From the NCBI GenBank assembly GCA_949297665.1, contig CASFTO010000090.1, positions 1 to 33,377 on the forward strand: 33,377 nucleotides of DNA, in the 5' to 3' direction. Positions 1 through 7,423 of this stretch are shown here, in pieces. Below the pieces are notes generated by a model. That model made no database searches, was not told where the DNA came from, and saw only the letters and a program-made list of their open reading frames with translations. This stretch comes from an uncultured Alphaproteobacteria bacterium. GTDB lineage: Bacteria > Pseudomonadota > Alphaproteobacteria > RF32 > CAG-239. Position 1 is the first letter of the stretch; each line of letters begins with the position of its first letter. Position numbers and translations under genes: made by a program.

Positions 1-1271
1 AATTAGCTAAGATTTTAAGCTCTGTTGTTTGTCTGATACATAAAAAAGTTGCCATCGGTAAAGATACACGTCTTTCCGGTGATATGATTGAGGCTGCTTT
101 AAGCGCCGGTTTTACATCTTGTGGCGTTTCTGTTATCTCACTTGGTGTGGTGCCTACTCCTCTTGTTACTCTAAAAACACCTTCTCTCGGCGTTGATATG
201 GCTTTAATGATAACCGCCTCTCATAATCCTTATTCCGATAATGGTATTAAACTTATAAACACTGACGGCGATAAATTTCCTGATGATTTTTATAAAAAAA
301 TTGAACTAATCCTAGAAGAAAATAATTCTCCGGCCACTCCAACTACTTCTATCGGCACAATTTCAGCGAACACAGATATTGTTGAACAATATATTGAGGA
401 TATGCGGAATATCGCCCCAAATTATAAAGCCTTGCAAGGATTGCGTGTTGTTTTAGATTGCGCTAACGGCGCTTATTCTTATATATTACCTCAAACATTT
501 AAAGATTTGGGTGCCGGTGTTATTGCTATTAACAACCAACCTAACGGTATTAATATTAATGAAAAGTGCGGTTCTCAACATACTGAGCAATTGGCACAAA
601 CTGTTATTGATACACATGCTCATTTTGGTATTGCCGTTGATGGTGACGGAGATAGAATTATTCTTGTTGATGATAAAGGAAATGTTGTTGATGGCGATCA
701 ATTGCTTTGTTTTCTTGCTCTATATTTAAGAAAAAACAATGCTCTTTCCAATAATACCGTTATCAGTACTGAATGGTCTAATTTAGGTCTGGGACAATAT
801 TTAATCTCTCAGGGTTTCCTTTATTTTAAAAGTAAGGTGGGAGAACGTTACGTTATCGATTTAATGAGAGAGAAATCAGCCGTTCTCGGCGGAGAAGTTG
901 TCGGACATATCGTCTTATCTCACTATGCGAAAACTGGCGATGCACTGGCTACCGCTATAATTATTGCTTTGGCTTATTTAGAGAATAAAAAGCCACTTAG
1001 CGAAATTTTTCCGATATTTATTCCTTTTCCTTGCATTATTGAAAACATTCGTTTTTCTAATGCACAGTATATGGCTGACAGTGTTGAACATGATGATGTT
1101 AAACAAGCCTTGCTTGATGGAAAAAAACAGTTGGGAGATGTTAGCACTTTAATTGCCAGAAAATCCGGAACCGAACCGGTTATTAAATTACGCGTTGAGG
1201 GACAAAATGCAGAAACAGTTTCTCAAGTGGCCTCAAAATTAAAGCAACTTATCCTGCAATATCAAAAATAA
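1..1271 (+). CDS. glmM: Phosphoglucosamine mutase GlmM, 5'-truncated by the window edge
   Basis: This enzyme converts glucosamine-6-phosphate to glucosamine-1-phosphate in the cytoplasm, on the way to UDP-GlcNAc for peptidoglycan and LPS. The reading frame is open from base 3, upstream of the first in-frame ATG at 84, and that upstream part encodes the family segment VAIGKDTRLSGDMIEAAL, so the gene begins before the window; only about 25-30 N-terminal residues, including the GTDGIRG region, are missing. Visible motifs are the active-site serine loop TASHNP, the metal-binding loop DGDGDR and the C-terminal phosphate loop RKSGTEP. The sugar-recognition loop reads GGEVVGH where I expect GGEQSGH, so the usual serine is a valine. 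The gene ends with TAA immediately before a strong terminator. Identification as GlmM rather than phosphomannomutase rests on the overall motif pattern and is fairly secure. Confidence 0.9.
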   Translation, partial: LAKILSSVVCLIHKKVAIGKDTRLSGDMIEAALSAGFTSCGVSVISLGVVPTPLVTLKTPSLGVDMALMITASHNPYSDNGIKLINTDGDKFPDDFYKKIELILEENNSPATPTTSIGTISANTDIVEQYIEDMRNIAPNYKALQGLRVVLDCANGAYSYILPQTFKDLGAGVIAINNQPNGININEKCGSQHTEQLAQTVIDTHAHFGIAVDGDGDRIILVDDKGNVVDGDQLLCFLALYLRKNNALSNNTVISTEWSNLGLGQYLISQGFLYFKSKVGERYVIDLMREKSAVLGGEVVGHIVLSHYAKTGDALATAIIIALAYLENKKPLSEIFPIFIPFPCIIENIRFSNAQYMADSVEHDDVKQALLDGKKQLGDVSTLIARKSGTEPVIKLRVEGQNAETVSQVASKLKQLILQYQK

Positions 1272-1274
1272 CTC

Positions 1275-1306
1275 AAAAAAGCTCTCAAACGGGAGCTTTT
1301 TTGTTT
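1275..1306. terminator. Bidirectional rho-independent terminator
   Basis: An A-run, a GC-containing stem AAAAAGCTCTC / GGGAGCTTTTT with an AAAC loop and one G-T wobble, and a T-run follow the glmM stop. The A-run on the left is a T-run on the other strand, so the hairpin can also end the convergent TPR lipoprotein gene, whose stop is at 1312. Confidence 0.85.
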
Positions 1307-1311
1307 TCCGA

Positions 1312-3099
1312 CTACTCTGTTATGTTATTTAAACTATGCAAAGTTTCTCGTACTCTCTTATCTTTAATTAAAAGATTTTGAGTCTTGTTCAAACCGTTTT
1401 CTATTTTATTTTTAACCTGCTTTACATTTAACTCTTCTTGATCATCTTTTTGTGTTAGAGCCTGTTTCCAGAGAAATACTGCTTCATTTTTTCTTCCGCC
1501 ATACCAATATGCATCTCCTAAATGATCACTTATTATCGCATTTTGGGGATTTAATTCCGAGGCTTTTTCCAAATAAATAATTGCATTTTGATAATCTCCT
1601 GTTTTGAAGTACACCCACCCCAGACTATCCATTATGATGCTATCATTGGGAGCTTTTTCATACGCTTCCAAAATCATGGCGGCGGCATTGTCCGTGTTCA
1701 TATCATATTTTAACCAACTATATCCTAAATAATTTAAGACTTGCGGATGTCGATTACTTAATTTCAGTGCTTTTTGTAAACTCTCTTCCGCCTTACCCCA
1801 TTCGTTATTCTTATCATACGATACAGCTAATGCATAGTATACCGGCCAATATTTTTCACTTTCATAAAAAATAGATTGTAGTGCTTCATTGTAATATTTT
1901 ATTGCTTCTGCCTGATTATCGCTGATACGCAATATATCGCCCAAATTAAACAATATTTGGAAATCATTCGGGTTATTTCTCAATAATTTCTTTAAAACAG
2001 TTGTTGCTTCTTTATATTGTTTCTCAGCCGCTAAATTGTTTGCTTTTCGCAATTGAGCCGGATAATACATTTCTGAGCCTTTTTTTATCGCATCGTAATA
2101 TTTATTGGCTTCTTTCAATAATTGCCGTTCCTCAAAAATATCCGCCATTGCAATTTTTGCTATATCATTATCCGGATTAAAGTATTCTGATATTGCCATG
2201 TAAATTTGTGCATAATCATATCCTATCGGAATCGATTTGAACAATAATGCTATCTCTAAAAATACTTCTCCCGCGCCTTTATTTGCCGTATTAATCAATT
2301 TAGGTGTTTTGGTATTGCCCGCCTCCACTTTTCGTTTTAAACAAGATAACATTTCTTTCAGGCTGGCTGCTCCATAATATTTGTTTATTAAATTTATTGC
2401 CTTGTCTTTTTTATCTGTTCTTACATAAAAATTAGATATAATCTGTAAAGCTCGGAAAGACATATCGCTAGCTTTATCGTTTATTATAAAATCATAGTAT
2501 TTTTCAGCTTCTGCGTTTTTATCAAAATATTCCGCAATCATACCTTGATGTAAACTATATACGGTTTGCATGTCTTCTTCTTTTGAGATTTTATCCAACT
2601 CTTTTACGGCTGCTTTATAATTGTTCTCTCCGACATATCCCCAGGCGTTGAATAACGGAGTAATTAGCTTTTTATATGTTTTTTCTTGTATATTGTTAAT
2701 TTCAGCTCGAGCAAATTTGTAATTTTCATGCTTAAAGGCTTTTACAGAATTGATAATATCTATAAAATTATTTTTATCACCGTTTTGACGAGCGATATTG
2801 GCATATTTGGAGGCTTCTTCTATTTTACCCTGTGAGGCTAAAATAATATAAGTCTTTCCTAAAATGTCTTTATTTACCATCCCCTTTTCCATGGTCTTTA
2901 TATAGTAATTTGCCGCATTTTCATAATCTTGACGAATATGCGCTACTCGACCTGCTAAATAATTCCCATAAGCGGTTTCTCGCTTTTGCAAATAAACAAT
3001 TTCTTGCGGGTATTCCTGCTTGCTTATAAAATTTCCGGTGCAGGAATTAAATAATCCTATTCCGCTCAATAGGGTGATAATGTAACTCGCTTTTAACAT
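1312..3099 (-). CDS. TPR-repeat lipoprotein
   Basis: A 595-residue exported protein with tetratricopeptide repeats, probably a protein-interaction scaffold on the periplasmic side of a membrane. The N-terminus has a hydrophobic segment ending in LFNSC, a loose lipobox (Cys at about residue 20), so lipidation is likely but not certain. TPR-like helices occupy roughly residues 300-560 and are best formed at 425-555, with repeats containing LGYSWLKYD, LGWVYFKTGDYQNAI and LGDAYWYGGRKNEA. The first 300 residues are helical and may hold degenerate repeats. Large exported TPR proteins of this kind are common in Alphaproteobacteria, with no assigned biochemical role that I know. The gene is divergent from the uracil-DNA glycosylase; the shared 130-base gap has a perfect TATAAT on the minus strand (3167-3172) without a convincing -35. 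The start follows AGGA and AAAGAG on the minus strand. Confidence 0.8.
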   Translation of the reverse strand: MLKASYIITLLSGIGLFNSCTGNFISKQEYPQEIVYLQKRETAYGNYLAGRVAHIRQDYENAANYYIKTMEKGMVNKDILGKTYIILASQGKIEEASKYANIARQNGDKNNFIDIINSVKAFKHENYKFARAEINNIQEKTYKKLITPLFNAWGYVGENNYKAAVKELDKISKEEDMQTVYSLHQGMIAEYFDKNAEAEKYYDFIINDKASDMSFRALQIISNFYVRTDKKDKAINLINKYYGAASLKEMLSCLKRKVEAGNTKTPKLINTANKGAGEVFLEIALLFKSIPIGYDYAQIYMAISEYFNPDNDIAKIAMADIFEERQLLKEANKYYDAIKKGSEMYYPAQLRKANNLAAEKQYKEATTVLKKLLRNNPNDFQILFNLGDILRISDNQAEAIKYYNEALQSIFYESEKYWPVYYALAVSYDKNNEWGKAEESLQKALKLSNRHPQVLNYLGYSWLKYDMNTDNAAAMILEAYEKAPNDSIIMDSLGWVYFKTGDYQNAIIYLEKASELNPQNAIISDHLGDAYWYGGRKNEAVFLWKQALTQKDDQEELNVKQVKNKIENGLNKTQNLLIKDKRVRETLHSLNNITE

Positions 3100-3195
3100 C
3101 TCTTTTAATTTTCCTGTTGATTGCTTTGTTATTCTATCATTTTACTCTTAACTTTAAACTAAATTTATTATATTTGTGTAAATAATTGCTTTATA

Positions 3196-3224
3196 TTGCA
3201 ATAAAAAGTGTCTTATTATATAGT
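3196..3224 (+). promoter_or_regulatory. Candidate sigma70-type promoter for the uracil-DNA glycosylase gene
   Basis: TTGCAA (3196-3201), a 17-base spacer and TATAGT (3219-3224). Transcription would begin near 3231, about 3 bases before the ATG at 3234, which fits the absence of any Shine-Dalgarno sequence there. Found by eye only. Confidence 0.45.
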
Positions 3225-3233
3225 TTTGGTGCG

Positions 3234-4058
3234 ATGAATACACAAATTAATATAAAAGAAACACTTGATTGGTATATTTGGGCGGGAGTTGTTGAAACTT
3301 GCGCAGATGAAGTCTGCTTAAATAGTTCTTCGGATAATTTACAATTTTCTTTATCTGTACCAAAACAACCTTTACCTGTTACACCTGCTCTTGAAAAGAG
3401 TTATATCGCGCCATCTCCGGTAAAAATCAGTCCCCATCTTGCCGCTTTTGATAATATTGCAAAAAACGCTCGTGAATTGTGCTCTAAAGCATCTTCTTTA
3501 CCCGAATTAAGAGAATTAGTTCAGCAATTTGATGGTTGCAACTTAAAGAAAACCGCAGCCTCTACCGTCTTTGGCGACGGTTCTCCGCAGGCTCGTGTTG
3601 TTCTTATCGGTGAAGCTCCGGGGGCTGATGAAGATAGAATCGGTTCGCCTTTTGTCGGAAAATGCGGCAAACTTCTCGATAAAATGCTTGCTGCAATAAA
3701 TATTAATCGCGCAGATTGCTATATTACCAATGTTTTACCTTGGCGTCCACCGGGAAACAGAACCCCGACAGATGAAGAAATTGCTATTTGTTTACCTTTC
3801 TTAAAACGTCAAATTGAATTAATAAAACCAGATTTTTTACTCCTCTTGGGAGGAATTGCTCTTAAGAGTTTGTTGGATATTCCTGATTCCATTTCCAGAA
3901 CACGAGGAAAATGGTTGGATTATGTGATTGATGAGCAAAAAAGTGCACAGGTTTTGGCTACCTATCATCCATCTTATCTCTTACGTTCTCCTTCACAAAA
4001 GGCAAAAGTATGGAGTGACTTACTTCGTTTACAAAAGAAAATGAATAACGAAGAATAA
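3234..4058 (+). CDS. Uracil-DNA glycosylase, family 4-like
   Basis: Base-excision repair enzyme that removes uracil from DNA in the cytoplasm. In the 274-residue product the N-terminal 80 residues are poorly conserved, although the very start ([12 protein letters not shown]) resembles alphaproteobacterial homologs, which is why I use the ATG at 3234 and not the in-frame TTG at 3186. The catalytic domain (about 100-270) has motif [18 protein letters not shown] at 126-142, [13 protein letters not shown] at 167-179 and the HPSYLLRSP motif at 245-253. Family 4 enzymes usually carry a 4Fe-4S cluster; several cysteines are present (C83, C102, C144, C162, C186), but I cannot assign four ligands with confidence. 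The gene is divergent from the TPR lipoprotein and no terminator hairpin is visible after it. Confidence 0.88.
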   Translation: MNTQINIKETLDWYIWAGVVETCADEVCLNSSSDNLQFSLSVPKQPLPVTPALEKSYIAPSPVKISPHLAAFDNIAKNARELCSKASSLPELRELVQQFDGCNLKKTAASTVFGDGSPQARVVLIGEAPGADEDRIGSPFVGKCGKLLDKMLAAININRADCYITNVLPWRPPGNRTPTDEEIAICLPFLKRQIELIKPDFLLLLGGIALKSLLDIPDSISRTRGKWLDYVIDEQKSAQVLATYHPSYLLRSPSQKAKVWSDLLRLQKKMNNEE

Positions 4059-4163
4059 ATTTGTGCTCTATGCGTTTTTTGTGTTTTTTTGTTTTAATTA
4101 ATAAAAATTAAATATTCTTTTGTTTATGATATGAGCAATAAGTAAGTATTTATGAGGTTTGAT

Positions 4164-4931
4164 ATGAAAAAATCAATGAAGTTTTTAGCCTTGTTTCTTT
4201 TAGGTGTTGCTTTTGCGTTGCCTTCTCAGGCCTTTGCTGCTGATGACGCAGCAAAAACAAAAAGTGCCGCGGCTAAAAAAGGTGATGAACCGACAACTCG
4301 TCCCGATGCGGTTATTTTTAAAATTCATGATATTGACCCTGTTTTAGAGGAAGGGGTTGTTAAGGGATGTAATTATATGATTACATTATACAATAGAACT
4401 TCTATAAACTTTAGAACTTTTACCATTAATCTTTCTTGGAATGACGAGGTTGACGAACGTTTTAAATTTGATCGCTATGTCGAAACACTTTTAGGGGTTG
4501 AAGAAGCTGATAAACAGCGTTCTCTGTTTTCTAAAGTTGATCCGATTAAGCCGGTACAAACTTCAGTGACTGTTAATGCTTTTGGTGCTGATAAGCAAAT
4601 TTCGTTACGCTCTTATATGGATAACGAAAAATGCTACTTAATGCTGTCCAATGCGCACTTTAGCGTTACTCCTTGTGATATAGCGCGCACAATGGATACC
4701 ATCGGAAGTTTTGGAGTTAGTACGGAACAAAGCAGTTGCACAGAGCTTTTCCAATTTGTCAGCCCCAAGAATCCGGAATATTTCGGCGAATTTAAACGGA
4801 TTTCAGCAACCGAAGAAGCTGCCGAAAGCGAATCTGCAGAAAGCCGCGAGTTGTCTGATATTGATATGATTATCGGAAAAATTGTTGAAAATATGGGAAC
4901 TTCCGATAAAACTTTGACGAATATTTACTGA
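4164..4931 (+). CDS. Secreted four-cysteine protein A, function unknown
   Basis: I do not recognise this 255-residue protein. The start at 4164 is preferred over the ATG at 4152 because GAGG lies at 4154-4157, about 6 bases upstream of it. Residues 1-25 form a clear signal peptide ending AFA, so the protein is periplasmic or outer-membrane associated; there is no lipobox. After a short Ala/Lys-rich linker comes a folded region with cysteines at 69, 157, 171 and 192, followed by an acidic, Glu/Ser-rich tail (about 215-235). The next gene appears to encode a diverged paralog: the segments around C69 and around C157-C171 match it with identical spacing. Two disulfides are plausible. A terminator separates the two genes. 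A TATGAT at 4125-4130 could be a -10, but I see no good -35. Confidence 0.8.
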   Translation: MKKSMKFLALFLLGVAFALPSQAFAADDAAKTKSAAAKKGDEPTTRPDAVIFKIHDIDPVLEEGVVKGCNYMITLYNRTSINFRTFTINLSWNDEVDERFKFDRYVETLLGVEEADKQRSLFSKVDPIKPVQTSVTVNAFGADKQISLRSYMDNEKCYLMLSNAHFSVTPCDIARTMDTIGSFGVSTEQSSCTELFQFVSPKNPEYFGEFKRISATEEAAESESAESRELSDIDMIIGKIVENMGTSDKTLTNIY

Positions 4932-4938
4932 TATTTTT

Positions 4939-4971
4939 AGCCGAATTAATTTAATTCGGCTTTTGTTTTTT
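4939..4971 (+). terminator. Rho-independent terminator between the two secreted-protein genes
   Basis: A perfect 10-base-pair stem AGCCGAATTA / TAATTCGGCT with an ATT loop is followed by TTTTGTTTTTT. It lies 8 bases after the stop of the first gene and just upstream of the next gene's ribosome binding site, so downstream expression may be by readthrough. Confidence 0.85.
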
Positions 4972-4987
4972 CAAGGAGAAAATCTTT

Positions 4988-5656
4988 ATGGGAAAACTCT
5001 GTCATTGTTGGTTGTTGATATTCTTTACTATATGTGGTCCGTTCTCGTCTATTGCACAAATTCTTGATGAAGTACCCGTTCAAGAAACAGCTTCCTTTGT
5101 TGTCAATAGTGATACGTCTTCAAACATTGATGATAGCGAAGAACTCTTTAATGAAATGTTTAGCGATCACGATATTACCGAACGCGAACCTGATAGAATC
5201 GAAAATTTAGACAGCGCTGCGGAAAGTGCTGCAAAAAAGATACAAGAAACCGATGCTATCAATAAAATTCAACAAAAACGTCCGCCTCTTGAACCTATTA
5301 AAGGTGATTTAAAAATAGGGGTTGTTCCGGGAAGTTTTAGGGTTTTTCAAACCTTTTCCGGTAAAACACAATGTACATTTGACGTTATGTTAAAGTCTGA
5401 ACTTAATCGTAATATAAAGACCTTGGGAATGCGTTTAATTTATCCGCATCGGGCTTTTGCTTTTGTCTTCAGAAATGTCGACGCTTACGCCTCTCAGGTG
5501 CATACTATTACAACATCAGGAAATATTTGCTATACATTTGGCGGTGTACCGGATATGGAAGTCAACCTGTGTCGTATAGTTAATACAATTAATTCGGAAT
5601 GTGCTAAGCGATTGAAGTGGGATAATAATTTGGAAGCCGCAAATCCTCAAAAATAG
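4988..5656 (+). CDS. Secreted four-cysteine protein B, paralog of the preceding protein
   Basis: A 222-residue exported protein of unknown function. The start has a good AAGGAG ribosome binding site at 4973-4978. The signal peptide spans about residues 1-23, with SIA as the likely cleavage site. Residues 25-100 are acidic and look disordered; the conserved part begins near 105. Its cysteines at 129, 181, 195 and 205 correspond to those of the upstream protein: C-x12-N-x2-T-x4-L-x-[WY] after the first, and CY-x9-V-x2-C-x-I-x2-T around the second and third, all at identical spacing. The last two cysteines are closer together here (10 residues against 21). The pair probably arose by tandem duplication. 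They lie upstream of the small membrane gene and tolQRA, but strong terminators argue against a single operon. Confidence 0.8.
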   Translation: MGKLCHCWLLIFFTICGPFSSIAQILDEVPVQETASFVVNSDTSSNIDDSEELFNEMFSDHDITEREPDRIENLDSAAESAAKKIQETDAINKIQQKRPPLEPIKGDLKIGVVPGSFRVFQTFSGKTQCTFDVMLKSELNRNIKTLGMRLIYPHRAFAFVFRNVDAYASQVHTITTSGNICYTFGGVPDMEVNLCRIVNTINSECAKRLKWDNNLEAANPQK

Positions 5657-5690
5657 CTTTTATATTAAAATATTTATCATTTTTGTTTCT

Positions 5691-5717
5691 AAGGAGCGAT
5701 TTTCGCTCCTTTTTTGT
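5691..5717 (+). terminator. Rho-independent terminator
   Basis: The stem AAGGAGCGA / TCGCTCCTT with a TTT loop leads into a T-run. It closes the secreted-protein B transcript 34 bases after the stop codon. Confidence 0.85.
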
Positions 5718-5727
5718 TCTAAAAATC

Positions 5728-5756
5728 TTGAAAAACGCCGCAAAATATGGTACAAT
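5728..5756 (+). promoter_or_regulatory. Sigma70-type promoter for the 107-residue membrane protein
   Basis: TTGAAA (5728-5733), exactly 17 bases, then TACAAT (5751-5756). Each box matches the consensus at 5 of 6 positions. Transcription would begin near 5763, 26 bases before the ATG at 5789. It sits directly after the upstream terminator. Confidence 0.65.
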
Positions 5757-5788
5757 TTTGTCTAGAAACATTATAATTATTATATATT

Positions 5789-6112
5789 ATGAAAGAAGGG
5801 ATCTTTTCGTTCATTTGGGCTGGTATTTGCGCCCTTTTGAGCGTCTTGCTTCTAGTATATTTGGATAGCAAGCTAAATTTTTCTTCTGACTATTTCTTTC
5901 CAACTATTGTGGATGCCATCCACGGTTGGGGATTATCAGTCAGAAAGGTGTTGTTTTTTTCTTTGTATCTCCTGTACTGGCTTACAGGAATACATAAGCT
6001 GTTCGGTAATGGTTTATTGGCCCTTATCGGATGGGTAACACTCCTTGTTATAATTTGTGTTGTAATTGTTGCCGGCTATTGGTTTGTTACCTGGCTGATG
6101 ACATTTCTCTAA
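5789..6112 (+). CDS. Small three-helix inner-membrane protein, function unknown
   Basis: A 107-residue, mostly hydrophobic protein with three predicted membrane helices, at about residues 5-24, 52-68 and 76-104; the last is rich in Val/Ile/Trp. A loop of about 25 residues with HGWGLSVRK follows the first helix. I do not recognise a family. The start has no clear Shine-Dalgarno sequence: the leader is almost entirely A/T. It has its own promoter (5728-5756) and terminator (6117-6163), so it appears to be a single-gene transcription unit. That, together with consistent hydrophobic segments, supports a real gene even though it is short. It occupies the place where many Tol operons carry ybgC, but it is not a thioesterase. 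Its closeness to tolQ hints at an envelope role only by position. Confidence 0.7.
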   Translation: MKEGIFSFIWAGICALLSVLLLVYLDSKLNFSSDYFFPTIVDAIHGWGLSVRKVLFFSLYLLYWLTGIHKLFGNGLLALIGWVTLLVIICVVIVAGYWFVTWLMTFL

Positions 6113-6116
6113 AAGG

Positions 6117-6163
6117 AAGAGTTGTTTTTTTGGGAGTTAATCCTTAAAAACAACTCTTTTTTG
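6117..6163 (+). terminator. Rho-independent terminator with long stem
   Basis: AAGAGTTGTTTTT pairs with AAAAACAACTCTT across a loop of about 16 bases, then a T-run. It begins 4 bases after the stop of the small membrane gene and separates it from tolQ. Confidence 0.8.
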
Positions 6164-6164
6164 T

Positions 6165-6193
6165 TTGATTAGTTAAATTTTTACAATTATATG
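6165..6193 (+). promoter_or_regulatory. Weak candidate promoter for tolQRA
   Basis: TTGATT (6165-6170), 17 bases, TATATG (6188-6193); each box matches 4 of 6 consensus positions. It is placed sensibly between the upstream terminator and tolQ, but sequences this weak occur by chance in AT-rich DNA. Confidence 0.3.
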
Positions 6194-6242
6194 TTAAGGC
6201 TAATTTGAATAATTGAAAACTGTCAAGATAACGGGGATTAAA

Positions 6243-6977
6243 ATGGATACACAGGTTGCTACCGAGGTTGTTAATCAACTCTCTATGTGGGATATGGTTT
6301 GGTCTTCCGACTTAATTACCAAGGCGGTTATGATTGGATTGATTGCTGCTTCGGTTTGGTCGTGGGCTATTATTTTTGAAAAAATTAATACATTACGACA
6401 AGTTAAGCGCTTGTCTAAACATTTTGAAGAACGCTTTTGGTCCGGTGGCTCTTTAGATAAGCTCTACGACTCTATCGGAAATCCACAAGACCCAATGTCT
6501 GCGATGTTTGTGGCAGCAATGAAAGAATGGCGTAGAACAAATATTATGAAGTCTAAAACAGACAGAGGTTTGCGCGGCGTTTCACTTCAACAGCGAATCG
6601 AAAAAGCTATGATGGTTTCTATGGATAAAGAACTTGATGAGCTTGATAATCATTTGGGATTTTTGGCTTCTACGGGTTCTGTTGCTCCGTTAGTTGGTTT
6701 GTTTGGGACTGTTTGGGGTATTATTTCTTGTTTTAACGCCATTGCTGTTACACAAAGCAACTCTTTAACTTCTATCGCTCCGGGTATCGCTGAAGCTCTG
6801 TTTACCACCGCTTTTGGTTTGATTGCGGCTATTCCTGCTTATATCGCATATAATATGATTACTTCCGATATCGATAGATATGCTAAAAAACTTGAGAATT
6901 TCTTGGCGGAATTTTCAAGTATCCTATCTCGCGAAATTGACGACACCACTATTAAAGCCGAAATGGCCGGAGAATAA
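6243..6977 (+). CDS. tolQ: TolQ, proton-channel subunit of the Tol-Pal system
   Basis: Inner-membrane MotA/TolQ/ExbB-family subunit that, with TolR, uses the proton gradient to drive TolA during outer-membrane constriction. The 244-residue product has three membrane helices: about residues 22-44 (following WDMVWSSDLITKAVMIGL), 140-165 and 180-208, with the large cytoplasmic region between the first and second. The segment GSVAPLVGLFGTVWGI and the following SIAPGIAEAL are the family's most conserved parts and line the proton path. I chose the ATG at 6243, preceded by GGGG at 6233-6236, over an in-frame TTG at 6213 because the product then starts like other TolQ proteins. tolR starts 3 bases after its stop. 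The choice of TolQ over ExbB is supported by the tolR-tolA context. Confidence 0.93.
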   Translation: MDTQVATEVVNQLSMWDMVWSSDLITKAVMIGLIAASVWSWAIIFEKINTLRQVKRLSKHFEERFWSGGSLDKLYDSIGNPQDPMSAMFVAAMKEWRRTNIMKSKTDRGLRGVSLQQRIEKAMMVSMDKELDELDNHLGFLASTGSVAPLVGLFGTVWGIISCFNAIAVTQSNSLTSIAPGIAEALFTTAFGLIAAIPAYIAYNMITSDIDRYAKKLENFLAEFSSILSREIDDTTIKAEMAGE

Positions 6978-6980
6978 ATC

Positions 6981-7409
6981 ATGGCAATTATTAACGGAAG
7001 AATCCAAAAACGCGTTAGCCGTCGTAATGCTGATATCAATATGACGAACCTTATGGACGTTATGATGGTGCTTTTAGTGGTGTTTATGGTGGCTGCCCCT
7101 TTGATGACTTCGGGTATTCCTCTTGATTTACCTAAAGTCGGCGGCGGGACTCTTAATGGTAAAGACACTTCTATCAATATCAGTGTTGATAAAGACGGTT
7201 TTTATTATATCGGACAAAGCAAAATTGAACCGGACACTATTATTGATAAAATTATGGCCATTAAAGGCGAAAATAAAGATGTTACTATCACTATTTCCGG
7301 TGATGCGGCTTCTTCTTACGGTAGTGTTATCGGTTTGATGGCTATGCTCAAAGATGCCGGTTTTAGTAAAGTAGGCTTAAAAACCGAAGCGCGTCGGGAT
7401 AAAAAATAG
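6981..7409 (+). CDS. tolR: TolR, ExbD/TolR-family partner of TolQ
   Basis: A 142-residue inner-membrane protein with a short cytoplasmic N-terminus, one membrane helix at about 24-43 and a periplasmic domain. The protonatable helix aspartate of the family is D26, in MTNLMDVMMVLLVVFMVAAP. The periplasmic part contains IPLDLPKV and a typical ExbD/TolR C-terminal fold, ending in a short basic tail. GGAG inside the last codons of tolQ serves as the ribosome binding site, so the two are probably translated together. It works in the TolQ-TolR motor that energises TolA. Nothing about it looks unusual. Confidence 0.93.
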   Translation: MAIINGRIQKRVSRRNADINMTNLMDVMMVLLVVFMVAAPLMTSGIPLDLPKVGGGTLNGKDTSINISVDKDGFYYIGQSKIEPDTIIDKIMAIKGENKDVTITISGDAASSYGSVIGLMAMLKDAGFSKVGLKTEARRDKK

Positions 7410-7423
7410 AAAGCTGTTTCGTT

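Noticed and set aside
3186..3233. TTG start that would extend the uracil-DNA glycosylase by 16 residues
   Set aside because: The hydrophobic extension has no counterpart in the family as I know it, and a promoter-like sequence overlaps it.
5683..5868. A 61-codon open frame overlapping the terminator and promoter before the small membrane gene
   Set aside because: It starts ahead of a strong terminator hairpin that it would have to translate through, and shows no protein-like features.
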